DNA of 59,011 nucleotides, from NCBI GenBank assembly GCA_017540605.1, contig JAFYAS010000019.1, positions 1-59,011 on the forward strand. The letters are read 5' to 3'. The notes beneath the pieces were generated by a model. That model did no database searches and had not been told where the DNA came from. It worked only from the letters and a program-made list of their open reading frames with translations. Positions 7,775-17,284 of this stretch are shown here, piece by piece (the first letter of the stretch is position 1; every line of letters starts with the position of its first letter). Source of the stretch: Lachnospiraceae bacterium (GTDB lineage: Bacteria; Bacillota; Clostridia; Lachnospirales; Lachnospiraceae). Made by a program: the position numbers and the translations under genes.

Positions 7775-9226
7775 ATGAGCAAGTATAATTGGACATTACT
7801 TACAGACCTGTATGAACTGACTATGATGCAGGGTTATTTTAACGAAGGGAACAAGGATATAGTTGTATTCGATGCATTCTACAGGAAGAATCCTTCGGGA
7901 AGCGGCTACGCTATCGCCTGTGGACTTGATCAGGTCATAAGCTATATAAAGAATCTTTCATTTTCTTATGAGGATATCGAATATTTGAGAGGGCTTGGTA
8001 TATTTACCGAGGACTTCCTTGATTATCTTGCAGGCTTTCATTTTACCGGAGATATCTATGCTATTCCGGAGGGAACCGTAGTATTCCCCAGAGAGCCTCT
8101 TGTAAAGGTTGTGGCTCCTATTATGGAGGCTCAGCTTGTGGAGACAGCTATTCTTAATATAGTAAATCATCAGAGCCTTATAGCTACCAAGGCAAGTCGT
8201 GTTTGCTACGCTGCTCAGGGTGATGGTGTTATGGAGTTTGGACTTCGTCGTGCTCAGGGACCTGATGCGGGAACCTATGGGGCGAGGGCTGCTGTGATCG
8301 GTGGCTGTATCGGTACCTCCAATGTAGTCTGCGGTCAGGAGTTTGATGTTCCTGTATTGGGAACTCATGCACATAGTTGGATCATGAGCTTTTCTGACGA
8401 ATATACAGCATTTAAGACCTACGCTGATATGTATCCCGATGCATGCATACTCTTGGTTGACACCTATGATACCTTGAAGTCAGGCGTTCCCAATGCCATA
8501 AAGGTATTTACAGAGATGAGAGATGCAGGGATAAAGCCCAAGAAATATGGTATCCGTCTTGACAGTGGTGACCTTGCATATCTTTCAAAGAAGGCGAGAA
8601 AGATGCTTGATGCGGCAGGCTTTACAGATGCAGTGATCTCTGCATCATCCGATCTTGATGAGTATTTGATCGACAGCTTGAAGACTCAGGGTGCTGAGAT
8701 CCATTCTTGGGGTGTGGGAACCAACCTTATCACCTCAGCTGACAATCCTTCATTCGGTGGCGTATATAAGCTTGCAGCCGTAAAGCATGAGGGCAGCGAT
8801 ACATTTGAGGCGAAGATCAAGATCTCAGAGAATCCCGTAAAGATCACCAATCCCGGCAACAAAACAGTATTTAGAATATATGACAAGGAGACGGGAAAGA
8901 TCAAGGCTGATCTTATTGCTCTTGCAGATGAAAAATATGATGAGAATGCCGACCTTGAGATCTTTGATCCGGTGGATACCTGGAAGCGTTCTACCTATAA
9001 GGCAGGAACCTATAGCATTAGAGAGATACTTATTCCTGTATTCCAGAAGGGTCAGTGTGTTTACACATCGCCCAAGACTATGGATATCCAGAAGTATTGC
9101 TGGGAAGAGATGAATACACTTTGGGATGAGTCAAGGCGTCTTGTGAATCCTCAGATAGTGTATGTGGATCTTTCTAAGCCGCTTTATGATCTGAAGAATA
9201 AGCTGCTTAATGAAAAGCACTTATAG
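7775..9226 (+). CDS. pncB: Nicotinate phosphoribosyltransferase
   Basis: Converts nicotinate and PRPP (with ATP) to nicotinate mononucleotide in the NAD salvage (Preiss-Handler) route. 483 aa, the Gram-positive type. The FGLRRAQGPDAG motif is at 155-166, GTHAHSW at 197-203 contains the His region that is phosphorylated in the family, and RLDSGDL and GVGTNL follow. AAAGGAG precedes the ATG, 11 nt after the DUF1934 gene. The 214-bp repeat starts 9 bp after its stop codon. Confidence 0.95.
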   Translation: MSKYNWTLLTDLYELTMMQGYFNEGNKDIVVFDAFYRKNPSGSGYAIACGLDQVISYIKNLSFSYEDIEYLRGLGIFTEDFLDYLAGFHFTGDIYAIPEGTVVFPREPLVKVVAPIMEAQLVETAILNIVNHQSLIATKASRVCYAAQGDGVMEFGLRRAQGPDAGTYGARAAVIGGCIGTSNVVCGQEFDVPVLGTHAHSWIMSFSDEYTAFKTYADMYPDACILLVDTYDTLKSGVPNAIKVFTEMRDAGIKPKKYGIRLDSGDLAYLSKKARKMLDAAGFTDAVISASSDLDEYLIDSLKTQGAEIHSWGVGTNLITSADNPSFGGVYKLAAVKHEGSDTFEAKIKISENPVKITNPGNKTVFRIYDKETGKIKADLIALADEKYDENADLEIFDPVDTWKRSTYKAGTYSIREILIPVFQKGQCVYTSPKTMDIQKYCWEEMNTLWDESRRLVNPQIVYVDLSKPLYDLKNKLLNEKHL

Positions 9227-9235
9227 TTATATAAG

Positions 9236-9449
9236 ATGATACCAGGGTCAAAAGTCAAAAATGCGAATCGTGCTTGCACGAATGAGCATTTTGACTTACT
9301 GACCCACCCAAACATGAGCAAGTAGCAATTTCCTGCAAACGCAGGAAATTAGCGGATCGCGAATGTTTGCAGGATTGCGGGAGCTGCAAAGCAGCGGAGC
9401 AATCCGTGGTATCAGTTGGGGGCAAAATACCTTTTGACTCCAACATCAT
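9236..9449. repeat. 214-bp MITE-like repeat, copy 1
   Basis: This element recurs at 33297-33510 with the same length and only four base differences. Its ends are imperfect inverted repeats: ATGAT...GTCAAAAG at the left and CTTTTGAC...ATCAT at the right. AAG flanks it on both sides (9233-9235 and 9450-9452), consistent with a 3-bp target duplication. Inside are nested hairpins, including GGGTCA (9245-9250) with TGACCC (9300-9305) and GCAGGAAATT with AATTTCCTGC. It encodes no transposase. Confidence 0.8.
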
Positions 9450-9460
9450 AAGTTAATAAG

Positions 9461-9505
9461 TCCCGGGATGATATCTGCTCGCGAGAAATTTCATCCCGGG
9501 ATTTG
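9461..9505 (+). terminator. Intrinsic terminator after pncB and the repeat
   Basis: TCCCGGGATGA (9461-9471) pairs with TCATCCCGGGA (9491-9501), an 11-bp stem, followed by a short T-rich tract. Confidence 0.65.
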
Positions 9506-9548
9506 TGTTTGGAATATTTTACTATAGTTACGGATAAAGGAGTAGATC

Positions 9549-10244
9549 ATGAGAGTAGAGATCTTGCATGAGGACGAAGATATTTTGGTATGTATAAAGC
9601 CCTACGGCGTACCCTGCGTGCCTGATAAGACCGGCGATATGGATGTACTTACCTGGCTTAAGGACTATCTCTATGAGAAGTATGAGATGGATGAGGAGCC
9701 GGAGGTTTATCCTGTTCATAGGCTTGACAGGCCTGTAGGTGGGATCATGGTATATGCAAGAAATGAGAAGGCGGCATCGAGGCTTTCGGATGACCTTGAC
9801 AGTGACAGCTTTAAGAAATATTATCAGGCGGTGCTAAAGGGAGAGCTTGCTGATGACAGCGGAGAGCTTTCAGATTATCTTTTAAAGGATGGAAAGACCA
9901 ATATCACGAAGGTTGTAGATAAGAATACAAAGGGAGCAAAAAAAGCAAAGCTTTCCTATGAGCTCCTTGATGAATTTGAAACTGATGAAGGGATACTCAG
10001 CTATGTGCTTATAGAGCTTTATACCGGAAGACATCATCAGATCAGAGCGCAGTTTGCCTCAAGGAAGGCTCCTATCTACGGTGATACCAAGTATGATCCA
10101 ACCTATAAGGGTAAAAAGATGAAACAGATAGCACTTTTTGCCACAAGGCTTGAGTTTGATCATCCTACTACTAAGGAACATCTTGTATTTAAACGAGAGC
10201 CCGAGGGACCGGCATTTGATGTGATAGATATTGATGAATGGTAG
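9549..10244 (+). CDS. RluA-family pseudouridine synthase
   Basis: Isomerises uridine to pseudouridine in rRNA or tRNA (231 aa). The catalytic HRLDR motif is at 57-61 with Asp60 as the nucleophile, and GRHHQIRAQFA is the family's later motif. There is no N-terminal S4 domain, so this is the short, single-domain type. The exact target base cannot be told from sequence. AAAGGAG precedes the ATG; the AAA+ gene follows 22 nt downstream. Confidence 0.9.
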   Translation: MRVEILHEDEDILVCIKPYGVPCVPDKTGDMDVLTWLKDYLYEKYEMDEEPEVYPVHRLDRPVGGIMVYARNEKAASRLSDDLDSDSFKKYYQAVLKGELADDSGELSDYLLKDGKTNITKVVDKNTKGAKKAKLSYELLDEFETDEGILSYVLIELYTGRHHQIRAQFASRKAPIYGDTKYDPTYKGKKMKQIALFATRLEFDHPTTKEHLVFKREPEGPAFDVIDIDEW

Positions 10245-10266
10245 TTAGAAAGGAAAAGGAGTTGCT

Positions 10267-11583
10267 ATGTATAGGCTAATTTCAAAGCTTGTGGTATATC
10301 ATGAGCTTGGCGAAGACAGTATTATAAAAAAGCTTGCGGGGATCATTGAGGAGTTTGACGAGGGTGTGACTCCAAAACCTCAGCTTGTCACAAGAATTTA
10401 CAGGGAGATAAAAAGACTTCTTGATCTTTCTACGGAGTTTGGCTTTGATGATAATCTCTGGCACAATTATCTTGCTTATTTGATCATTACAAATGAGAAT
10501 TCCTTTAGCTTAACCTCTGAGAAGGTAGGGGCCTCCGAGGGTACTGTAAATCGTTTTGCCAAGGGAGATTTCAAAATATTCAAGGAGCTTTTTGATTATG
10601 ATTTTTCGGGAATAGAAAAGGACCTGGATATAGACTGCTTTTCAACTGTATCAGATTATCATGCCATAGCGAAGAAGGAACGCATGTATAATAAGAATGT
10701 CAGCGAGAAGGTTAGAAGAATAAGTCGTGATATTGAAGCCTGCAAGGATGAGAATGAGATATTTGATATAGTCACGACATTTTACAAGGACTACGGAGTA
10801 GGTATGTTTGGATTAAATAAAGCCTTTCGTATTGCGGGAGAGGGCAATGATGTAGACTTTATTCCTATCAACAACACCGAGTATGTGACCCTTGATGATC
10901 TTGTGGGCTATGAGATTCAAAAGAAAAAGCTTACTGACAACACGGATGCCTTTGTAGCGGGAAGGCCTGCCAACAATGTCCTTCTTTTTGGAGATGCGGG
11001 CACAGGTAAATCCACCTGTATAAAGGCGATCATCAACAAATATTATGATGGAGGACTTCGTATGATCGAGGTCTACAAGCACCAGTTTAAGTCCCTCCCT
11101 GAGATCATATCGAGGATCAAGAACAGAAACTATCGCTTTATCATCTATATGGATGATCTGAGCTTTGAGGATTTTGAGATAGAGTATAAGTATCTAAAGG
11201 CGGTGATCGAGGGTGGTCTTGAGATACGCCCTGACAATGTGCTTATTTATGCCACCTCCAACAGAAGAAATCTCATCAAGGAGAATTGGAGTGACCGTGA
11301 TGATATGGAGAATGAAAACGGACTTCACCATTCGGATACCGTTCAGGAAAAACAGTCACTTTCAAGTCGCTTTGGAGTCACCATAAGCTTTTCAAGTCCT
11401 TTGCAAAAAGACTTTTATAGGATTGTGAAGGCTTTGGCGGATAAATGCCCGGAGATCACACTTTCAGAGGAGGAGCTTTATGCGGAGGCCAGAAAGTGGG
11501 AGATAGCACACGGCGGTATGAGCGGAAGATGTGCAAGACAATTCGTGGATCATCTTGCGGGAAATGTTAAGGCTTCACATTAA
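10267..11583 (+). CDS. DUF815-type AAA+ ATPase
   Basis: A 438-aa protein with a helical N-terminal half (1-200) and a C-terminal ATPase domain. The P-loop GDAGTGKST is at about 242-250, a Walker B-like YMDDLSFE around 297, and the sensor-1 region is ATSNRRNL. This matches the DUF815 family of unknown role. It is probably co-transcribed with the pseudouridine synthase. A terminator at 11614 ends the unit. Confidence 0.85.
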   Translation: MYRLISKLVVYHELGEDSIIKKLAGIIEEFDEGVTPKPQLVTRIYREIKRLLDLSTEFGFDDNLWHNYLAYLIITNENSFSLTSEKVGASEGTVNRFAKGDFKIFKELFDYDFSGIEKDLDIDCFSTVSDYHAIAKKERMYNKNVSEKVRRISRDIEACKDENEIFDIVTTFYKDYGVGMFGLNKAFRIAGEGNDVDFIPINNTEYVTLDDLVGYEIQKKKLTDNTDAFVAGRPANNVLLFGDAGTGKSTCIKAIINKYYDGGLRMIEVYKHQFKSLPEIISRIKNRNYRFIIYMDDLSFEDFEIEYKYLKAVIEGGLEIRPDNVLIYATSNRRNLIKENWSDRDDMENENGLHHSDTVQEKQSLSSRFGVTISFSSPLQKDFYRIVKALADKCPEITLSEEELYAEARKWEIAHGGMSGRCARQFVDHLAGNVKASH

Positions 11584-11613
11584 AAGCTTAAAACACTATT
11601 AAAGAACAAAATA

Positions 11614-11650
11614 GCCGTCAGCTCTATGGTCATTAGAGCTGGCGGCATTT
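11614..11650. terminator. Bidirectional intrinsic terminator
   Basis: A 12-bp stem (GCCGTCAGCTCT at 11614-11625 with AGAGCTGGCGGC at 11635-11646, one G-U) followed by ATTT; on the minus strand it is followed by TATTTTG. It serves the AAA+ gene and the convergent secreted-protein gene. Confidence 0.75.
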
Positions 11651-11676
11651 GTGCTTTATTGTGCGTTTGTTTCACC

Positions 11677-12960
11677 TTACTTTATCTTTACCTTTACGGT
11701 CTTACTCCAGGCACCTGTATAGGTCTTTCCCTGAACCATTGTCTTTGCTCGTATCCTTACGAACCAGGTTCCCTTGCCTGAAGATATCTTGACTGATTTC
11801 TTTGAGCCTACAACTGTCTTTACCTTCTTGCCCTTGAAATTCTTTTTCTTTGAGTACTGGATCTCATAAGAGCCGATATTGGCCTTCTTAGTCCAGCTTA
11901 CATTCATCTTGTGCTTCTTGTTCTTTACCTTGAAACCAACAGGCTTTGCAGGCTTGGCGATCACTACGATCTGACTTGTTACAGCGCTTCCGTCAGTAGC
12001 TGATGCTGAAATGGTGGCGCTTCCTGCAGCCTTTGCCTTTATGGTACCATTGGCATCTACTGATATGACAGTGGGGTTGTTGGAAGTGTAGGTGAGTACC
12101 TTGCTTGTAGCATCAGCAGGAGCGATGGTGGGTGAAAGCTTTGCGCTGGTTCCTGCCACAATTATCTTTGTGGTGGGGAAAACAATTGAAGTGATAAGTG
12201 TGGGTTTTATGTCCCAGCTAAACTGATATTTTCCACATTCACCATAGTTCTGCTCCACATTGATATAGTAGGTACCGGGCTGCACATTAAGTTGAATAGG
12301 TGAGGTAATAGGCTTCTTTTCTGTGCCTCGGACATTTTGATTAAGTACCTCGTTGAGTGCTGCATCGGTTACCTTTACGGTGATAGATGCATAAGAGATC
12401 ATATTGATCTGTATCTTACAGGGAGCAGTGATACTTATGGCATAGTAATCATTTTTATCCCCCAAGGGCATAAAACCAAGAACAGGAGCTGCCGGTGCTA
12501 CCGGTATTGCATTTAAAAAGAGGTCATTGGGTTCAACCTCTGTCACAGCTACAGGGGTGAAGGCGGGAGTAAATGTATAGGTTCCCGACTCAGAGTAACT
12601 TCTTATCATAAGAGAGTAATTGCCTACTCCAAGTGCATAATTTTCTATTCTGGTTGCCCCGTCACTGTTATGCACAGAAGTAGATTTAAGAGACTCTGTT
12701 CTGTCTGCCGTGTATAGATTAGCATAGTAGTATGACTCGGCGGTGGTATAAGTAACAGTCAGGATACCCGGAGTTGCAACCGAAAAGTTAAAGTATGCGG
12801 AATCGGAATCCTCTGTAAAGGTAACTGAGTTTGCCTGACCTATGACAAGCTGGTTTTCTGTCGGAGCGGCAAATATATCCGCTGTAAATGCTATTCCGAA
12901 TAGGAATGAAAAGCATAAAAGAGACAGAAGAAATGATTTGATCTTAGATTGTTTAGACAT
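11677..12960 (-). CDS. Secreted protein with PPC-like, Big2 and Fn3-like domains
   Basis: 427 aa, exported. The Sec signal peptide covers about residues 1-32, with cleavage likely after IFA. Two beta-sandwich regions resembling bacterial pre-peptidase C-terminal (PPC) domains follow (about 38-140 and 142-250; the second begins with the typical VEPND). A Big2-type Ig-like domain is at about 255-333 and a lysine-rich fibronectin-III-like domain forms the end. There is no catalytic domain, LPXTG or SLH motif, so retention at the cell surface is unclear. It is transcribed divergently from the next large secreted protein. Confidence 0.8.
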   Translation of the reverse strand: MSKQSKIKSFLLSLLCFSFLFGIAFTADIFAAPTENQLVIGQANSVTFTEDSDSAYFNFSVATPGILTVTYTTAESYYYANLYTADRTESLKSTSVHNSDGATRIENYALGVGNYSLMIRSYSESGTYTFTPAFTPVAVTEVEPNDLFLNAIPVAPAAPVLGFMPLGDKNDYYAISITAPCKIQINMISYASITVKVTDAALNEVLNQNVRGTEKKPITSPIQLNVQPGTYYINVEQNYGECGKYQFSWDIKPTLITSIVFPTTKIIVAGTSAKLSPTIAPADATSKVLTYTSNNPTVISVDANGTIKAKAAGSATISASATDGSAVTSQIVVIAKPAKPVGFKVKNKKHKMNVSWTKKANIGSYEIQYSKKKNFKGKKVKTVVGSKKSVKISSGKGTWFVRIRAKTMVQGKTYTGAWSKTVKVKIK

Positions 12961-12989
12961 ATGAAATCCTCCTCAAAATATTCGTGACA

Positions 12990-13017
12990 GATATAGTGAA
13001 AGAAAAATACCCATCAA
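12990..13017 (-). promoter_or_regulatory. Probable promoter of the minus-strand secreted protein
   Basis: Minus strand TTGATG (13012-13017), 16-bp spacer, TATATC (12990-12995). It is a moderate match, but the only one in the short divergent gap. Confidence 0.4.
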
Positions 13018-13053
13018 CTACACCATTTTACTACATCTTAAATCAATTTACAA

Positions 13054-13082
13054 TTGTATTTATGACATCAAAGTAGTATAAT
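13054..13082 (+). promoter_or_regulatory. Promoter of the 1359-aa secreted protein
   Basis: TTGTAT (13054-13059), 17 bp, TATAAT (13077-13082), followed by a 31-nt leader with AAGGAGGG before the ATG. Confidence 0.65.
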
Positions 13083-13119
13083 GGACTTTGTCTAGAAAAT
13101 CAAAATAAGGAGGGATTTC

Positions 13120-16100
13120 ATGAAAAGACAAAAGTATCTCGGAAAACGAGTGCTTTCATTCGCTCTTTGTGCAGCTTTGGTTGCCGGAAGTATTTCCGTG
13201 ACAAGCGCTGCTCCTGCGGGCAATGAAAGCGAGGCACCTATTTCAGGCGCCTACAAAGGAACACCTTCAAAGGTGATCGGTCTTACGAGTAAGGTTACTA
13301 CAAAAACCATTACCTCTGATGTGACCGGACAGAAGGAGCTTAGGTACAATTATGCGTTATCAACAAATGATATCGCACCACGTACGGATTGGATCGCTTT
13401 ACCCAATGCTGCGGCTTGGTACGGAGATCAGTTCGTAGATGCAACCAGTGGTTTGTATACCTATGGCGGCGTGTATTATGCCAATATAAGGGTAGATAAA
13501 AGTCACACAAGAGTTCAGCTTTACAATCCGGTAAAGATCGTAGCTCAGGCATCAGAGGCAGCACCCATTGCAGCTCCTGAAGCGGATCCTGCAACAAACC
13601 TGTATGTTGTTGAAGGAAAGTACTATCAGGCAATGCAGAGTAAGAATGTTGACTATGAAACAGCTGCATATTATGGACCGGATGGAACCAAGAAGGATGG
13701 GTACGATGACACATATGTGTACAAATATACCAAGGGTACTTGGTATGTTTCTTTGAGCAACGAGGTGGTTGTTCTTTCAACTGTTTCAGGAACAGCTGCT
13801 AAAAAAGAAGGAAAAACCACGAATTATTCAAGCTCATATGATTGGACTACAGCAGAGGATGCTGCAAAGGAGACATTCTTTGCAACACAGAAGAGAGAGG
13901 TAACAAAAACCGATCCCGAAACCGGAAAGAATACCTACAATTATCTTTGGTATTCAGGTGCTGATGGAACTATGTATGAGGGTGTTTCTGCCAATTCAAT
14001 TCGCCAGAAGGTTGAAGGCAAGAGCTATGAATATACAGGAGCCTTTAACATAGTATTCTATGCATATGTAACATCTAAGATTGCTGAGAATTATGGATCG
14101 GCAAGCTATTCATGGACACCTGTATCAACTGACAATGTGATCACTGCTGCCAATGGCAAGGTCATAAATATTGGTTATGAGGTAGAGGCTGATGGCAAGA
14201 TAGATACCAATACTACTAAGATCAGTTCGGATGGAGCATATTACATTACAACTGATGGTACATCTTGGAACTCACCCAAGTATATTGCCAACAGCACAGA
14301 TGCTGAGAAGGTTAGAGTTCGTGCTATCTACTATACTACCACAGAGTATAGGAATACCGAATTCCAGAGAGTAAAGCCTGATGGCAATGCTGATCTCAAC
14401 GAGGACGGATCACCCAAGGCTCCTGCTACAGCAACTAAATATCAGTATGATGTAGTAGCAGTAGGTGAGTGGTCAGACTACGCTACAGCTCACAACAATG
14501 CTTCATCAGCTCTTGCCGTTTCTGCACCTGCTTCTATTTCTGTAGCAGTGAATCCTGAGGATCCCTACAGTGTGGATGTATCCTGGGCAAAGGTAGAAAG
14601 AGCAGATCAATATAGAGTTGATTATATCATGTCTACAGTGAATATGGCTGTTACCAAGGATAATTGGGACAGTGGAGAGTTCTACACTGATGAGATGAAG
14701 AAGGATTCTAAGATAGCATATACCACAAAATCTACATATACCAATAAAACAAAGGTCACTATAAGCGGTGCCAGGAAGTATCCATATATGTACTTCAGAG
14801 TGTATGTAAATTCTGTTCAGGGTAGTGAAGGTTCAGGTGATGAATATTATAAGGATAGTACTGCTATCTATTATGTAACTCCTACCGTGATCGGAACAGC
14901 AGCTTATGCTCCTCAGGTTACAGGTCTTAAGGTTGAGACCAAGCTTGACGGAACCAAGCAGCTTACCTGGGATCCAGTTGATACAAAAGTTTATTTCTAT
15001 GCATACGAGTCGCCTACATTCCCCGCATATTATTATGCCGATATTCTTGATGCCAACAATGGATTTGCTCCTGTTGCCGAGAAGGATCCGGATGTAGAGT
15101 ATATTCCTTCATGCAGGATCGATGATGTGACAGTTCAGAATATCAAGGATGGCAAGAAGGCAGATGGTACCTCTGTATATAGTGCAATCTATGAAGAAGG
15201 CACAGCTCTTTACAGGGTAAGTAATGCATATTACATCAAGCCTGAGGATGCTGAGACTAATACTAAGACATATCTTTCTGAGGATGCTTACTATACTACA
15301 GCTACTGATGATGCTACCGGCGTAGTATTCAGCGGCCAGGTTAAGAAAAAGATTAAGGACAGCTATGGCGTGGGTCTTGAAGCTGTTATGTCAAACACTG
15401 ATGAGGGCAATGCAGCTATCATCAACAGGAAGGTTCTTAAGGCAGAAGCTTCTGCCGGAGCTTCAGAGCTGAATCTTTCAGCATTGGGCGTTAGAGCAGG
15501 TAAGAAGTATTATATTGTTGCTCATACCTATGACACTCTTGATAATAAAGTAGCGAAGGCTGATCTTGTCTACAATGGTTACACCTTCAGACTTTACAAT
15601 GTTGTAAGCCCTGCATCAGCTCAGGTTAGTGCAACAGAAAGTATCGGAGCTGTAAGTGTATTCACATCTGCAACAAAGGATACAGTAAAGCTTTCAATGT
15701 ATGGCGCTGTGACCGGTTATGTGATCTACAAGAAGTCAGGAAAGAAGTATAAGAAGATCACAACTACTACAGACAACTTCTATCTTGATGAGGGACTTAA
15801 GGCCAGCACAGAATATCTTTATAAGGTTATCCCTTACTATTACGATCCTATCTCAGGTGAGAATGCAAAGGGAGATGCTACATTTGTTTCAGCAACAACT
15901 ACAGCAACAACTAATTCACTTTTGCTTACTGCAGCAAAGAAGAAGAAGAACCAGGTAAAGCTTGCTTGGAATAAGCTTGCGGGAGCTACAAAGTATGAGA
16001 TCTATCGTTCAGATGAGTACGCAGGAGATCCTTCTGTTGTAGCTAAGAAGTTCTCAAAGAATAAGAATGATGAGACATTCCTTGCTTCATATAAGTTTAA

Positions 16101-17199
16101 GCTTATTAAGACCATCAAGAAGGCGAAGACAACAAGCCTGACTGACAAGAGTCTTATTGCCGGAAAGACCTACTCTTATGTGATAGTTGCAACCTATCCT
16201 ATGGGTAAGAAGACTATGATGATGACTGATAGCGTGTCAGTATCACTTAAGTGTGGAAGTCCCGCTGTTGATGTAAAAGTAAGCGGAAACAAGGCTAAGT
16301 TTAGCTGGCTTAAGGACATTTACGCAAAGAGCTATCAGCTTGAGTATAAGCTCTATGATTCACAGGGTAATCCCACAAGTGTAAAGCCTAAGAAGGCTAC
16401 AACCTCAAAGACCTCTTATACAGTTGCAATGCCTGCTGACGGTTCGGTTAGGCTTTGGATTCGTCCGATAGCAACCAACGGCCGTGTAGGAAATTGGAGC
16501 TCATATTCAGCAGATGCAAGCCTTGCAGCTGCTAAGAAGGTTACTGCTAAGCTAGTTACCGTAACAGGTACTACCAGAAAGGGTGTAAAGATCACCTGGG
16601 GTGCTGTAGCGGGAGCTTCTTACTACAAGGTTCGTCGTTCTACCGAAAAGCCTGTATATTCAAATGATAGAAAGGCATATTCCTCTACAGGCAACTATAT
16701 CGCTAAGGAGTCCAATGACAACGAGGGTGCATACGAGGTAAGCTATGATGATTATTATCATGAAGCTGATTCCATCGTAGGAACCTCAGCTATCGATGCA
16801 AGTACAGATATCTATGAGGGCGTTAAGTACTACTATACAGTAGAAGCCTATAAGATGGATGGATCTATTATCTCAGTTGCTTCTTATGAGTCAGCTGTAG
16901 CTGAGATCAATGTTGGCCTTTCTATTGCAAAGCCTACTCTTAAGGCAGCAAAGGGCAAGGTTACTGTTTCTTGGAAGAAGGTAACAGGTGCAACAGGTTA
17001 TACCATCTATCGTTCAACCAAGAAGGGTAGTGGCTTCGTAAAGATCGGTACTGCAAAGAAGAGTGCAAAGAAGTATGTAGATAAGACAACAAAGAAGGGC
17101 AAGAAGTACTACTACAAGGTTGCAGTCAATGTAACAACAAAGCTTAAGTCTACAGGAACCGCTACATCAGCTGTTTCAAAGGTAGTAAAGGCTAAATAA
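13120..17199 (+). CDS. Large secreted multi-domain Fn3-like surface protein
   Basis: 1359 aa with a signal peptide (1-31, cleavage near TSA-AP). Fibronectin-III-like modules, recognisable by xxVSWxxVxGATxYxIYRS patterns, begin near 470, 598, 939, 1140 and 1268. The first 460 residues are Tyr/Thr-rich and unassigned. The C-terminus is strongly basic (many Lys) and ends without an LPXTG or membrane anchor, so electrostatic wall binding is possible. No enzymatic motif is visible. It is a likely adhesin or matrix protein, inferred only from architecture. Confidence 0.8.
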   Translation: MKRQKYLGKRVLSFALCAALVAGSISVTSAAPAGNESEAPISGAYKGTPSKVIGLTSKVTTKTITSDVTGQKELRYNYALSTNDIAPRTDWIALPNAAAWYGDQFVDATSGLYTYGGVYYANIRVDKSHTRVQLYNPVKIVAQASEAAPIAAPEADPATNLYVVEGKYYQAMQSKNVDYETAAYYGPDGTKKDGYDDTYVYKYTKGTWYVSLSNEVVVLSTVSGTAAKKEGKTTNYSSSYDWTTAEDAAKETFFATQKREVTKTDPETGKNTYNYLWYSGADGTMYEGVSANSIRQKVEGKSYEYTGAFNIVFYAYVTSKIAENYGSASYSWTPVSTDNVITAANGKVINIGYEVEADGKIDTNTTKISSDGAYYITTDGTSWNSPKYIANSTDAEKVRVRAIYYTTTEYRNTEFQRVKPDGNADLNEDGSPKAPATATKYQYDVVAVGEWSDYATAHNNASSALAVSAPASISVAVNPEDPYSVDVSWAKVERADQYRVDYIMSTVNMAVTKDNWDSGEFYTDEMKKDSKIAYTTKSTYTNKTKVTISGARKYPYMYFRVYVNSVQGSEGSGDEYYKDSTAIYYVTPTVIGTAAYAPQVTGLKVETKLDGTKQLTWDPVDTKVYFYAYESPTFPAYYYADILDANNGFAPVAEKDPDVEYIPSCRIDDVTVQNIKDGKKADGTSVYSAIYEEGTALYRVSNAYYIKPEDAETNTKTYLSEDAYYTTATDDATGVVFSGQVKKKIKDSYGVGLEAVMSNTDEGNAAIINRKVLKAEASAGASELNLSALGVRAGKKYYIVAHTYDTLDNKVAKADLVYNGYTFRLYNVVSPASAQVSATESIGAVSVFTSATKDTVKLSMYGAVTGYVIYKKSGKKYKKITTTTDNFYLDEGLKASTEYLYKVIPYYYDPISGENAKGDATFVSATTTATTNSLLLTAAKKKKNQVKLAWNKLAGATKYEIYRSDEYAGDPSVVAKKFSKNKNDETFLASYKFKLIKTIKKAKTTSLTDKSLIAGKTYSYVIVATYPMGKKTMMMTDSVSVSLKCGSPAVDVKVSGNKAKFSWLKDIYAKSYQLEYKLYDSQGNPTSVKPKKATTSKTSYTVAMPADGSVRLWIRPIATNGRVGNWSSYSADASLAAAKKVTAKLVTVTGTTRKGVKITWGAVAGASYYKVRRSTEKPVYSNDRKAYSSTGNYIAKESNDNEGAYEVSYDDYYHEADSIVGTSAIDASTDIYEGVKYYYTVEAYKMDGSIISVASYESAVAEINVGLSIAKPTLKAAKGKVTVSWKKVTGATGYTIYRSTKKGSGFVKIGTAKKSAKKYVDKTTKKGKKYYYKVAVNVTTKLKSTGTATSAVSKVVKAK

Positions 17200-17232
17200 T
17201 ATTCAATCTATTGATTGAAAAACTATGAATAT

Positions 17233-17264
17233 AAGGGGCGCCCCCAAAAGGACGCCCCTTATTA
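17233..17264 (+). terminator. Intrinsic terminator after the 1359-aa gene
   Basis: AAGGGGCG (17233-17240) pairs with CGCCCCTT (17253-17260), followed by a weak T-tract. The hairpin overlaps the start of an upstream in-frame ATG at 17225, which argues that this ATG is not the start of the next gene. Confidence 0.6.
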
Positions 17265-17284
17265 CTAAATTAGGAGGTGTCACG

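Noticed and set aside
9255..9449. Minus-strand ORF of 64 codons inside the 214-bp repeat, with a counterpart (68 codons) at 33316-33522
   Set aside because: They arise from the same repeat. The starts differ and lie at or outside the repeat end, and no ribosome binding site precedes either of them.
13340..13780. Minus-strand ORF of 146 codons in the 1359-aa secreted protein gene
   Set aside because: His/Tyr/Leu-rich shadow frame of a Tyr/Thr-rich protein; no ribosome site.
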